Shown in pieces: positions 8,376-16,979 of a stretch of DNA of 64,000 nucleotides. The notes below the pieces were generated by a model. It searched no databases. It saw only the letters and a list, made by a program, of their open reading frames with translations, and was not told the origin of the DNA. The position numbers and the translations under genes were made by a program. How positions within the stretch are numbered: the stretch's first letter is position 1; each line of letters starts with the position of its first letter. Source of the stretch: Achromobacter seleniivolatilans (lineage in GTDB: Bacteria; Pseudomonadota; Gammaproteobacteria; Burkholderiales; Burkholderiaceae_B); NCBI RefSeq assembly GCF_030864005.1, contig NZ_CP132976.1, forward strand, positions 1,922,001 to 1,986,000, given 5' to 3'.

Positions 8376-9362
8376 ATGCGCATGCGTCATGTATTCAAGC
8401 CCCTTGCCCGCGCCTTTCTGGCGGTGTCGCTGTTAGCCAGCGCGTCCTCTGCGCTGGCCGACACCTACCCCGACCGTCCGGTCAAATGGATTGTGCCCTT
8501 CCCGCCCGGCGGCGCCATGGACAGCATTGCCCGCACCCTGGGCGAGTCCATGGGCAAGCAGCTGAACACGTCGTTCATCGTGGAAAACCGCGCAGGCGCG
8601 GGCGGCAACATCGGCGCGGCCGCCGTGGCGCGATCCAAGCCGGACGGCTACACGATCCTGATCGTGGCCAACGGCATGGCCGTGAATCCGGCCCTGTACG
8701 CGGACCTGAATTACGACCCGATCAAGGACTTTGCGCCGATCTCCTTGCTGGCCGTGGTGCCCAACGTGCTGGTCACGAACCCGGCACGCACGGGTGCTAC
8801 CAGCGTGCAAGATGTCATCACCAAAGCCCGCGCGCAGCCCAATCACTACACCTACGCCTCTGCTGGCGTGGGAACGTCCATTCATCTGGCGGGCGAGCTG
8901 TTTGTATCGATGACGGGCGTGGACATGCTGCACGTGCCTTACAAGGGCAGCGGCCCCGCCGTGGCTGATCTGCTGGGCGGCCAGGTCGACTACATGTTCG
9001 ACAGCATCACGTCGGCCAAGCCGCACATTGCCACCGGCAAGCTGCGCGCGCTGGCCGTCACCACGACCAAGCGCTCCGCCGCGCTACCGGATGTGCCGAC
9101 AATGCAAGAGGCTGGCGTGCCGGGCTATGAACTGATGCCCTGGTTCGCAGCGTTTGCGCCCGCAGGCACGCCCCCGGAGGCAGTGGCCAAACTGAATGAC
9201 GCCATGCGCCAGGCGCTGGCTGACCCCAAGGTCCGCGCCACGCTGGAATCGATCGGCGCAGAATCCATAGGCAGTTCTTCGGACGCGTTGCGCGACCATC
9301 TGGCCAAGGAAACGGCCCAGTGGAAGACGCTGGTCAAAGAGCGCAACATCAAAATCAACTGA
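8376..9362 (+). CDS. Bug-family tripartite tricarboxylate receptor (periplasmic binding protein)
   Basis: 328 residues. The signal peptide, about residues 1-28, ends ASSALA before DTYPDRPVKWIVPFPPGG, the standard Bug N-terminus. PGGAMDSIARTL, VENRAGAGGNIGA and the later VPYKGSGPAVADLLGGQVD are family hallmarks of the two-lobed TctC fold. Bug proteins bind small carboxylates, and most are orphan receptors without adjacent TctAB, as here. GGAG lies six bases before the ATG. Its place behind catB suggests an aromatic- or muconate-related carboxylate ligand, which is inference. A stem-loop follows. Confidence 0.93.
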   Translation: MRMRHVFKPLARAFLAVSLLASASSALADTYPDRPVKWIVPFPPGGAMDSIARTLGESMGKQLNTSFIVENRAGAGGNIGAAAVARSKPDGYTILIVANGMAVNPALYADLNYDPIKDFAPISLLAVVPNVLVTNPARTGATSVQDVITKARAQPNHYTYASAGVGTSIHLAGELFVSMTGVDMLHVPYKGSGPAVADLLGGQVDYMFDSITSAKPHIATGKLRALAVTTTKRSAALPDVPTMQEAGVPGYELMPWFAAFAPAGTPPEAVAKLNDAMRQALADPKVRATLESIGAESIGSSSDALRDHLAKETAQWKTLVKERNIKIN

Positions 9363-9376
9363 TCAATGGCGCCAGC

Positions 9377-9407
9377 CAGCCAGGCAGGCGTTCGCTTGGC
9401 CTGGCTG
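9377..9407. terminator. Imperfect stem-loop between convergent genes
   Basis: CAGCCAGGC (9377-9385) pairs with GCCTGGCTG (9399-9407) around a 13-nt loop. It lies between the Bug gene and the convergent LysR gene. There is no T-tract, so this is only a plausible terminator. Confidence 0.4.
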
Positions 9408-9437
9408 CATGCTGCCGCTAGAACCTGTTCGGCCGCG

Positions 9438-10325
9438 TTACTCACTATCGGGCAGTGTTTGCCCGCCGGCCAGCAGCGGCTCTGTCTGAATACATTCCAC
9501 CAAAAAATCCATCACGGCTTTCACCGGCGGCGAACTGCGCAGATCGGGATACACAGCCATCCAGATTTCCCGCGTTGGCCCCGCTGAATCGGCAGGCAAT
9601 CTGACCAGCGACGCATCGTGGTCGCCGATCATGGTGGGCAACACCACCGCGCCGACATTCAGCCGCGCCGCCATTTGTTGAGAGGCCAGGTCAGTGGCGG
9701 CGAATACCACGGGACGGCTACCCCGCAATTGATGCAGCCACGCTTGTTGCGGCAAGTGATCACGCGATTGGTCATAGGCAATGAACGTCCACTGATCAGG
9801 CGGCAAGGCGCGTAGCGATGGCGCGCCATAGAGTCCGAACCGCACCAAACCAATTTTTCTACGCACCAGAGCGTTCTCTTCTGGCCGCACGGTCCGGATA
9901 GCAATGTCCGCCTCGCCCTTGTCCAGCGCTGCAAGCGTTGTGGACGGCAGCAGCACGATGTTCAATCCGGGATGCAAAGTTCTAAGACGCGCAATGCCAG
10001 GCATGATGCAGTGCGTCGCGATTGAGGGCGGCGCACTCACTTTTACCGTCCCTGCCAAGGCGATGGAGACCTTGCGCGACAGCCGCTCAACATCCATAGC
10101 CAGATTGCCCATGCGCTCGGCCAAGGCAGCCAGCGTCCGGCCGTCGTGGGTCAATGGACGGCTTCTGGGCAGGCGATCGACCAGCCTCAAACCCAACGCC
10201 TTCTCCAGGGCATCAATTCGCCGGCCCACGGTTGCATGCTCAACGCCCAACTCGCGCGCGGCCGCCGACAGCGACTGCGTTCGGGCCAAAACCGTAAAGA
10301 AATATAAATCCTGCCAATCGAACAT
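9438..10325 (-). CDS. LysR-type transcriptional regulator
   Basis: 295 residues. The N-terminal helix-turn-helix reads LYFFTVLARTQSLSAAAREL then GVEHATVGRRIDALEKALG. The VGRRI variant is typical of the LysR subgroup that includes oxidoreductase and antibiotic-resistance regulators. The effector domain contains VKVSAPPSIATH and EADIAIRTVRPEE. It is divergent from the quinone oxidoreductase at 10474, which is its likely target; the 148-base intergenic region holds GAATATTC at 10362-10369 and other AT-rich dyads. The effector is unknown. Confidence 0.88.
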   Translation of the reverse strand: MFDWQDLYFFTVLARTQSLSAAARELGVEHATVGRRIDALEKALGLRLVDRLPRSRPLTHDGRTLAALAERMGNLAMDVERLSRKVSIALAGTVKVSAPPSIATHCIMPGIARLRTLHPGLNIVLLPSTTLAALDKGEADIAIRTVRPEENALVRRKIGLVRFGLYGAPSLRALPPDQWTFIAYDQSRDHLPQQAWLHQLRGSRPVVFAATDLASQQMAARLNVGAVVLPTMIGDHDASLVRLPADSAGPTREIWMAVYPDLRSSPPVKAVMDFLVECIQTEPLLAGGQTLPDSE

Positions 10326-10473
10326 CGGTCAATTTCCGAACAGATACTGGGAATAATTGGGGAATATTCTTACCGAATTCCTTGTTTTACCATCCGGCTG
10401 ACTACAGGACCAACGACCCTGCTTCCGGCCGCCAGCAAGAGGAGGCCGGCGCGGATCAAGACGAGGATATGAG

Positions 10474-11475
10474 ATGAAAGCCATCATGATCGACAGCTAT
10501 GGCGATGCCGGCGTGCTGCAACTGCGCACGGACATGCCGCGTCCACAGGCCACGCCCGGCCATGTGCTGGTCAGGGTTGCCTCAGCGGGTATCAACTTCA
10601 TGGACGTGCATACCCGCCAGGGCAAATACGCCAAATCCGTGACCTATCCCGTACGCCTGCCTTGCACGCTGGGGATGGAGGGCGCCGGCGTTGTGGAGGA
10701 AGTCGGCGCAGGCGTGACGAACTTTTCCCCCGGCGACCGGGTGGCGTGGTGCATTGCCTGGGGCGCCTATGCCGAATACGCCAGCATCCCGGCTGCGCGG
10801 CTGGCGCGTATTCCTGACGCAATCCCCTATGACGTGGCCGCTGCATCGATATTTCAAGGTTCCACGGCGCATTATCTGGTCGAAGATATCGCCCGCCTGG
10901 GTCCGGGCAGCACCTGTCTTATTCACGCGGCGTCTGGCAGCATCGGGCAGATACTGGTGCAGATGGCTAAACGCATAGGCGCGGAAATATTCGCTACCAG
11001 CAGCACGGCGGACAAGCTCGCGGTCGCTCGTGCTCGAGGCGCCCACCACGCAATGGAATACGACGACGGCCGGTTTGCAGACCGCGTGCGCGACGCCACC
11101 GGCGGAGCGGGCGTGGATGTGGTGTTCGATTCGGTCGGAAAAGCCACACTGCGCGACAGCTTCAGAGCCTGCCGAACCCGTGGCCTTGTCATCAACTACG
11201 GCAATGTGTCCGGTTCAGTGACCGACCTTGATCCCATCGAATTGGGAGAAGCCGGATCATTGTTCCTGACCCGCCCAAGGCTTGCAGACCACATGGCCGA
11301 CGGCCCCACCGTGCAAAGGCGCGCCGACGCGGTGTTCGCGGCAATACAGGAAGGCGCCCTGACCATTGATATCGAAGGCCGCTACGAATTGGAGCAGGTT
11401 CAGCAGGTCCATAACCGGATCGAAAACCGCCTTCAAGTCGGAAAGTCCGTGTTGTGGATCGATCGCACGCTGTAA
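10474..11475 (+). CDS. Zinc-independent quinone oxidoreductase (MDR superfamily)
   Basis: 333 residues. The N-terminal GroES-like domain (residues 1-125, GINFMDVHTRQG and LGMEGAGVVEEVG) is followed by a Rossmann domain with HAASGSIGQILVQMAKRIGA, the NADPH-binding loop of QorA-like quinone reductases. The Cys/His zinc ligands of alcohol dehydrogenases are absent. The expected reaction is NADPH-dependent one-electron reduction of quinones or reduction of enones. GAGG precedes the ATG by seven bases. The divergent LysR gene is the likely regulator. Symbols such as qorA would be a guess. Confidence 0.85.
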   Translation: MKAIMIDSYGDAGVLQLRTDMPRPQATPGHVLVRVASAGINFMDVHTRQGKYAKSVTYPVRLPCTLGMEGAGVVEEVGAGVTNFSPGDRVAWCIAWGAYAEYASIPAARLARIPDAIPYDVAAASIFQGSTAHYLVEDIARLGPGSTCLIHAASGSIGQILVQMAKRIGAEIFATSSTADKLAVARARGAHHAMEYDDGRFADRVRDATGGAGVDVVFDSVGKATLRDSFRACRTRGLVINYGNVSGSVTDLDPIELGEAGSLFLTRPRLADHMADGPTVQRRADAVFAAIQEGALTIDIEGRYELEQVQQVHNRIENRLQVGKSVLWIDRTL

Positions 11476-11731
11476 ACCTTGCGGCGGACCTCTGGTCCAT
11501 CGTGGCGCTTACTCCCAACACGAGCGAGTGGTATCCGACTACCAGTCTCTCGGCAGCGTATGGCGTTTAGGCAGCAGCCCGGCCGGTGCGGGCCCTGCCC
11601 ATTGCCATTCTTGACAAGCAAGAACGCCCGGATCGAGAATCAAAACGAGCGTGGATCACCAAGACGCTCCAGCATTGAGGCAACGTTACTCCCAGTCAAC
11701 GATGGGCCCGAAAGCATTCTGGAGTGAAATC

Positions 11732-12553
11732 ATGACTGATCCGAAGACCAGCGTGGAAGACGGCAAACCCCAGGCGCCTGGCAAGCTATCCACCAAAAAA
11801 TACAACGAAGAACTGGCTCGACTTCATGTCGAGCTGGTCAAGCTTCAAGAGTGGGTCGTCCACACCGGGGCCAAGGTCTGCATTCTTTTTGAAGGCCGCG
11901 ATGGCGCAGGCAAAGGCGGCACGATCAAAGCCATTACCGAGCGCGTGAGTCCCCGGGTGTTTCGAGTCATTGCCCTGCCCGCTCCCACTGAGCGGGAAAA
12001 GACTCAGATGTACATACAGCGCTACCTGCCGCACCTGCCTGCCGCGGGCGAGGTCGTGATATTTGACCGCAGCTGGTACAACCGCGCGGGAGTCGAACGC
12101 GTCATGGGATTTTGCACCAAGGCAGAAGTCAGAACCTTCTTGAAAGGCGCTCCGATGCTTGAGCGCGTGATCATCGATTCCGGCGTCATCCTGCTGAAGT
12201 ACTGGCTGGAAGTCAGCGAAGAAGAACAGACCCGCCGGCTTGAGTCGCGCATCAACGACGGCAGGAAAGTCTGGAAGCTGTCGAAGATGGACCTGGACTC
12301 ATATAGCCGCTGGTACGACTATTCCCGGGCCCGCGACGACATGTTTGCCGCCACGGATACCGAAGTCGCCCCCTGGTTTGTGGCGCAGTCCAATGAAAAG
12401 AAGCGCGTCCGTCTGAACATCATCAGCCACCTGCTAGCAGCGATTCCGTACAAGCGCGTCCCCCGGGCCAAAGTCAAACTGCCAAAACGGCAGAAGGCCG
12501 GGGGTTATCGCGATTCCGGACACGCCTTCAGATTCATCCCCGCAAAATTCTGA
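11732..12553 (+). CDS. ppk2: Polyphosphate kinase 2
   Basis: Transfers phosphate between polyphosphate and nucleotides. The Walker A-like segment FEGRDGAGKGGTIKAITERV, the lid/Walker B region VVIFDRSWYNRAGVERVMGF and YWLEVSEEEQTRRLESRIND are diagnostic of PPK2. The product has 273 residues from the ATG at 11732, preceded by GGAG at a seven-base spacing; an in-frame ATG at 11651 lacks such a site. The length and motif set suggest a class I single-domain PPK2, although the preferred nucleotide (GDP or ADP) cannot be read. It stands alone, 256 bases after the quinone oxidoreductase, and I see no convincing promoter or hairpin in that gap. Confidence 0.92.
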   Translation: MTDPKTSVEDGKPQAPGKLSTKKYNEELARLHVELVKLQEWVVHTGAKVCILFEGRDGAGKGGTIKAITERVSPRVFRVIALPAPTEREKTQMYIQRYLPHLPAAGEVVIFDRSWYNRAGVERVMGFCTKAEVRTFLKGAPMLERVIIDSGVILLKYWLEVSEEEQTRRLESRINDGRKVWKLSKMDLDSYSRWYDYSRARDDMFAATDTEVAPWFVAQSNEKKRVRLNIISHLLAAIPYKRVPRAKVKLPKRQKAGGYRDSGHAFRFIPAKF

Positions 12554-12587
12554 TTCTTGAAGCAGATTCGCGGGTTGAGTCTGCGCC

Positions 12588-13577
12588 CTACTCCACTGTT
12601 GCGCCCGATTTCTTGACCACTTCCGCCCAGCGCGGAATTTCAGTGGCCATCAGGTCGCGCAACTGATCAGGCGTGCTGCCCACCAGTTCCATGCCCATGG
12701 TTTTACCCAACTTTTCCTGCACATCGGGTTCCTTCAGGATCAGCGCAATCTCTTTCGCCAGCCGGTCCAGGATCGGCTTGGGCGTGCCCTTGGGCGCGTA
12801 CACCGCCTGCCAGGACGCCATCTGAAAGCCCGGCACACCGGCTTCCTGCATGGTGGGAACTTCGGGCGCGAGCGAGATGCGGTCCTTGGTCGTGACGGCC
12901 AGCAGCTTCAACTTGCCGGTTTGCAGGAGCGGCAGCGCAGCCGTCATCTGGTCGAACATGAAGGTCACTGCGCCCGAAGACACATCCACCATCGCGGGCG
13001 GCGTGCCCTTGTACGGCACGTGCGTCAACGGCACACCGATCATGCTGGAAAAGAGTTCACCGGCAAGGTGGGTGGACGTGCCCGCACCCGACGAGGCGAA
13101 GGTGCGTTTGTTAGGGTCGCGTTTAAGCAGCGCGATCAGATCGGCCACCGAATTCACGCCCAGGTTGGGATCTACCAGCAGCACATTGGGCAGGTAGGCG
13201 ATCAGCGACACCGGTTCAAAGTCTTTGACGGGGTCGTACTTGAGGTTTTTGTACAGGCTGGCATTGATGGCATGCGTGCTGATCGTGCCGCCAAACAAGG
13301 TGTAGCCGTCTGGCGGCGCTTTGGCCACATAGGTAGCGCCTATGCCGCCGGCCGCGCCAGGTTTGTTTTCGACGATGACGTTCTGGTGCAGCCGGTCGCC
13401 CAGCTTCTGGGCCAGCACACGGCCGACCACGTCTGTCGAGCCGCCGACGGTAAACGGCACCACATAGGAAATGGGTTTTTGCGCGGGCCAGTCAGCGGCG
13501 CTGGCGGGTGCGGCCAGCGTGCCGAGGACGGCCGCAGCCAGCAGCGCGCCTAACGCGCCGCGTCGTTGGGTATTCAT
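12588..13577 (-). CDS. Bug-family tripartite tricarboxylate receptor
   Basis: 329 residues from the ATG at 13577, which has AGGAG ahead of it (CAGGAGACAAACC); an upstream in-frame ATG at 13634 would leave the signal peptide internal. The signal peptide is MNTQRRGALGALLAAAVLG and ends near PASAADWPAQ. ISYVVPFTVGGSTDVVGRVL, VENKPGAAGGIGATYVAK and HVPYKGTPPAMVDVSSG mark a Bug receptor. It is the last gene of the dehydratase-RraA-Bug group, so its ligand is probably a sugar-acid-type carboxylate. No TctAB is nearby. Confidence 0.92.
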   Translation of the reverse strand: MNTQRRGALGALLAAAVLGTLAAPASAADWPAQKPISYVVPFTVGGSTDVVGRVLAQKLGDRLHQNVIVENKPGAAGGIGATYVAKAPPDGYTLFGGTISTHAINASLYKNLKYDPVKDFEPVSLIAYLPNVLLVDPNLGVNSVADLIALLKRDPNKRTFASSGAGTSTHLAGELFSSMIGVPLTHVPYKGTPPAMVDVSSGAVTFMFDQMTAALPLLQTGKLKLLAVTTKDRISLAPEVPTMQEAGVPGFQMASWQAVYAPKGTPKPILDRLAKEIALILKEPDVQEKLGKTMGMELVGSTPDQLRDLMATEIPRWAEVVKKSGATVE

Positions 13578-13637
13578 GGTTTGTCTCCTGCCTTGATTTA
13601 TAGGTATGGGCGCCGGCCGGGCGGCCGGCAGCAAGGC

Positions 13638-14357
13638 TCAACGGCCCTGTTCTTTGCGCCAGAGGGCGAATTTGTCTTTGGTGCCCGGATCGGTCGGCGG
13701 GTACAGGCCCAGGATGGACGCGCCCTGCTGCACCTGGCTGGTCACAAAATCTTCGAAAGCGGTCATTTCCACTGCCTCGATGGAGATCTCGTCGGCCAGA
13801 TGGGCCGGGATCACCACCACGCCTTCACGGTCGCCCACGACGATGTCGCCAGGCCATACGGCGACATCGCCGCAGCCGATCGGCGCGTTGATATCCAGCG
13901 CCTGATGCAAGGTCAAATTGGTCGGCGCCGAAGGACGATGGTGATAAGCGGCAAAACCCAGCTCAGCAATCTCAGGCGAATCGCGGAAACCGCCGTCAGT
14001 AACCACACCTGCCACGCCGCGCTTCATCAGGCGCGTGATCAGAATGGACCCGGCAGACGCGGCGCGCGCGTCCTTGCGGCTGTCCATGACCAGCACGGCG
14101 CCTTCCGGGCACGTTTCCACGGCGACGCGTTGCGGATGCGAACGGTCTTCAAACACTTTGATGGTGTTGAGGTCTTCTCGGGCGGGAATGTAGCGCAGCG
14201 TGAAGGCGGGGCCGACCATATTGGGCAGGTTGGCGTTCAGCGGACGCACGTCCTGGATGAACTGGTTGCGCAGGCCGCGCTTGAACAGCGCGGTGCACAG
14301 CGTGGCGGTACTGATGCCAGCCAGGCGGGCGCGGGTTTCAGGATTCAATTGAGACAC
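13638..14357 (-). CDS. RraA-family protein (4-hydroxy-4-methyl-2-oxoglutarate aldolase/oxaloacetate decarboxylase type)
   Basis: 239 residues from GTG at 14357 (VSQLNPETRARLAGISTATL), preceded by GGAG at five bases. The longer open frame from 14477 would overlap the dehydratase and is rejected. Conserved RraA elements are seen: VGPAFTLRYIPAREDL, DARAASAGSILITRL, GVVTDGGFRDSPEI and GDREGVVVIP. In catabolic clusters, members of this fold act as divalent-metal aldolases or decarboxylases on 2-oxo acids. Its place directly after an IlvD/Edd-type dehydratase suggests it cleaves the 2-keto-3-deoxy product. That function is inference. The RNase E-regulator role of E. coli RraA is unlikely here. Confidence 0.82.
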   Translation of the reverse strand: MSQLNPETRARLAGISTATLCTALFKRGLRNQFIQDVRPLNANLPNMVGPAFTLRYIPAREDLNTIKVFEDRSHPQRVAVETCPEGAVLVMDSRKDARAASAGSILITRLMKRGVAGVVTDGGFRDSPEIAELGFAAYHHRPSAPTNLTLHQALDINAPIGCGDVAVWPGDIVVGDREGVVVIPAHLADEISIEAVEMTAFEDFVTSQVQQGASILGLYPPTDPGTKDKFALWRKEQGR

Positions 14358-14421
14358 GATGACTCCGGGGTCATAAGACAAAGAATGTGAAACGGGACGC
14401 GGGCCCTGCCCGCCTCCGCGT

Positions 14422-16152
14422 TTAGAAGATTTCGGGTTCGGGCACGGGCGCGCCAAACCCGGTTTCCAGGAAATCAAAATCGCAACCGTCGTTGGCTTGC
14501 AGGATGTGCTTGGAATACATCCAGCCGTAGCCGCGCTCGTAGCGCTTGGGCGGCGGAGTCCAGGCGGCGCGGCGCGCAGCGAGTTCTTCGTCGCTAATGT
14601 TCAGGTGTATGGAACGTGCGGGTACGTCCACCGTGATCAGATCGCCTGTTTTCACAAACGCGAGCGGGCCGCCAATGTAGGACTCAGGAGCTGCGTGCAG
14701 GATGCAGGCGCCGTAGCTGGTGCCGCTCATGCGGGCATCCGACAGGCGCAGCATGTCTCGCACGCCTTGCTTGACCAGCTTGGTCGGGATCGGCAGCATG
14801 CCCCATTCCGGCATGCCCGGGCCGCCTTGAGGGCCAGCGTTGCGCAGAATCATGATGTGTTCGGGCGTGACGTCCAGGTCTTCGTCGTCCACCGCGGCCT
14901 TCATGCTGGGGTAGTCGTCGAACACAAGCGCCGGGCCGGTGTGTTGAAGAAATTGCGGCGCGCAGGCGCTGGGCTTGATCACGCAGCCGTCGGGCGCAAT
15001 ATTGCCGCGCAGCACAGCAAGCGCCCCTTCGTCGTAAATGGCGGTGTCCAGCTTGCGGATTACATCGTCGTTATAGACCTCGGCGCCAGCGATGTTCTCG
15101 CCCAGCGTCTTGCCCGTGACGGTCATGGCCGTCAGGTCCAGGTGGTCGTGCAGGCGCGACATCAGCGCCGGCAGTCCGCCCGCGTAGAAGAAGTCTTCCA
15201 TCAGATAGGTGTCGCCGCTGGGCCGGATGTTCGCGATGACGGGCACCTTGCGGCTGGCGGCGTCAAAGTCATCCAGGCCGACGGCACAGCCGGCACGGCG
15301 CGACATGGCGACCAGATGCACGATGGCGTTGGTGGAGCAGCCCATGGCCATCGCCACGTTGATGGCGTTCTTGAAAGACGCCAGGCTCAGGATGCGTTGC
15401 GGGTTCAGGTCTTCCCAAACCATTTCCACCACGCGGCGGCCGCACTCGGCCGACATGCGCATGTGGTTGACGTCAGCGGCCGGAATGGAGGATGCGCCCG
15501 GCAAGGTCATGCCTATGGCTTCGGCGATGGCGGTCATGGTGCTGGCCGTGCCCATCGTCATGCAGGTGCCGTAGCTGCGGGCGATGCCGCCTTCGACCTC
15601 GGTCCATTGCTCTTGCGTGATCTTGCCCGCGCGCCGTTCGTCCCAGAGCTTCCAGGCGTCAGAACCCGAACCCAGGATCTTGCCTTTCCAGTTGCCCCGC
15701 AGCATCGGGCCCGCAGGCACATAGACGCAAGGCAGTCCGGCGCTGATCGCGCCCATGATCAGGCCCGGCGTGGTCTTGTCGCAGCCGCCCATCAGCACGG
15801 CGCCATCGACCGGATGGCTGCGCAGCAATTCTTCCGTTTCCATTGCCAGGAAGTTGCGATACAGCATGGTGGTCGGCTTGACGAACGATTCCGACACGGA
15901 AATCGCGGGCAGTTCCACTGGGAAGCCGCCCGCCTGGAACACGCCACGCTTGACGTCTTCGACGCGCTGCTTGAAATGGCTGTGACAGGGGTTCAGGTCT
16001 GACCAGGTGTTGATGATGGCGATAATGGGCCGGCCAACCCAATCATCGGGACCGTAGCCCATTTGCATCATGCGGGAGCGGTGACCAAACGAACGCAGGT
16101 CGTCCTTGGCCATCCAGGCGGCGCTGCGCAGGCTTTCGTAAGAGCGTTTCAT
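14422..16152 (-). CDS. IlvD/Edd-family dehydratase, sugar-acid (L-arabinonate) type
   Basis: 576 residues, cytosolic Fe-S enzyme that dehydrates a sugar acid to its 2-keto-3-deoxy form. Family cysteines appear in LNPCHSHFK, MGGCDKTTPG and GTCMTMGTASTM, which would bind the cluster, and a C-terminal SDARMSGTSYGACILHAAPE matches IlvD/Edd members. The length of nearly 580 and the WAPPKRYERG-like tail (here WTPPPKRYERGYGWMYSKHI) point to the L-arabinonate/galactonate dehydratase subgroup rather than branched-chain IlvD. The head gene of a group with RraA and Bug. Divergent from a GntR regulator with a palindrome between. The exact sugar acid is not fixed. Confidence 0.87.
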   Translation of the reverse strand: MKRSYESLRSAAWMAKDDLRSFGHRSRMMQMGYGPDDWVGRPIIAIINTWSDLNPCHSHFKQRVEDVKRGVFQAGGFPVELPAISVSESFVKPTTMLYRNFLAMETEELLRSHPVDGAVLMGGCDKTTPGLIMGAISAGLPCVYVPAGPMLRGNWKGKILGSGSDAWKLWDERRAGKITQEQWTEVEGGIARSYGTCMTMGTASTMTAIAEAIGMTLPGASSIPAADVNHMRMSAECGRRVVEMVWEDLNPQRILSLASFKNAINVAMAMGCSTNAIVHLVAMSRRAGCAVGLDDFDAASRKVPVIANIRPSGDTYLMEDFFYAGGLPALMSRLHDHLDLTAMTVTGKTLGENIAGAEVYNDDVIRKLDTAIYDEGALAVLRGNIAPDGCVIKPSACAPQFLQHTGPALVFDDYPSMKAAVDDEDLDVTPEHIMILRNAGPQGGPGMPEWGMLPIPTKLVKQGVRDMLRLSDARMSGTSYGACILHAAPESYIGGPLAFVKTGDLITVDVPARSIHLNISDEELAARRAAWTPPPKRYERGYGWMYSKHILQANDGCDFDFLETGFGAPVPEPEIF

Positions 16153-16195
16153 AGGGAATGTAGGGGGAAGCGTGGTGACGGTAAAGCCATTTAAA

Positions 16196-16211
16196 CACTA
16201 ATACATTAGTG
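16196..16211. promoter_or_regulatory. Palindromic operator for the FCD-GntR regulator
   Basis: CACTAAT-AC-ATTAGTG is a perfect 7-2-7 palindrome, 44 bases from the dehydratase ATG and 66 from the regulator ATG. Its size and shared position fit an autoregulated FadR/FCD operator that controls both divergent genes. Confidence 0.7.
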
Positions 16212-16276
16212 CGTCAGTTAGGGATAAACCCGCTACACTGCGATCTTTCCCAGCCGCACTTCCGTTACACCGCCTG

Positions 16277-16966
16277 ATGCAAAACCCAAAGCTCAGACTG
16301 GATCGCTCGCGCCACGCGGCGCCCCAGGTCTTTGAACATCTCCGCCAACAGATCGTATCGCTTGCCCTGGCGCCCGGTACGGCGCTGTCGCGCGTCATGC
16401 TGGCCGAAAGCTATGGCCTGAGCCAGACGCCTATCCGCGACGCCTTGATGAAACTGTCGGAAGAAGCCCTGGTAGAGATCTATCCGCAGCACACGACCGT
16501 AGTCAGCCGCATCGACATTCCGGCGGCGCGGCAAGCGCACTTTCTGCGCCAGTCGCTGGAGCTTGAAATCGTGCATACGCTGGCACAGCGGCCCGACCCC
16601 ATTCTGCACAAGCGGCTGCAAGCCAGCATCGATCTGCAACGCGTCAGCCACGCCAGCGGCGAATACCAGCAGTTCATTGACGCCGACCAGGCGTTTCACC
16701 GCGACATGCATATCGCTGCCGGGGTTCTAAGCCTTTGGGAATTGGAGCAGCGCTACAGCGGGCACCTGGATCGTCTGCGCCGCCTGCACCTGCCGGAAGC
16801 CGGCAAGGCCGAACGTATCATGGATGATCATCAGCGCTTGCTGGATGCCATCGTGGCGCAGACGCCCGAACGTGCGCAGCAGGTGCTGCGCGAGCATCTT
16901 TCCGGCACGCTCAGCCAGGTGGCCGAGATCTGCAAACGCTATCCCGAGTACGTGCTGGCCGAATAA
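16277..16966 (+). CDS. GntR-family regulator, FadR/FCD subfamily
   Basis: 229 residues. N-terminal winged helix: PQVFEHLRQQIVSLALAPGT followed by ALSRVMLAESYGLSQTPIRD, the GntR signature. The C-terminal all-helical FCD domain has FHRDMHIAAG and DDHQRLLDAIVAQTPERAQ followed by HLSGTL, where the conserved histidines bind metal and ligand. It should repress the divergent dehydratase-RraA-Bug genes and be released by a sugar-acid intermediate. The 16-bp palindrome upstream supports this. Confidence 0.9.
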   Translation: MQNPKLRLDRSRHAAPQVFEHLRQQIVSLALAPGTALSRVMLAESYGLSQTPIRDALMKLSEEALVEIYPQHTTVVSRIDIPAARQAHFLRQSLELEIVHTLAQRPDPILHKRLQASIDLQRVSHASGEYQQFIDADQAFHRDMHIAAGVLSLWELEQRYSGHLDRLRRLHLPEAGKAERIMDDHQRLLDAIVAQTPERAQQVLREHLSGTLSQVAEICKRYPEYVLAE

Positions 16967-16979
16967 GGTCCACCCTGGC

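Noticed and set aside
12553..12588. Hairpin GCAGATTC...GAGTCTGC between ppk2 and the Bug gene as terminator
   Set aside because: One mismatch in a short stem and no T-tract; too weak to list.
14497..16002. 501-residue open frame antisense to the dehydratase
   Set aside because: Shadow frame; the opposite strand encodes a complete IlvD/Edd enzyme.
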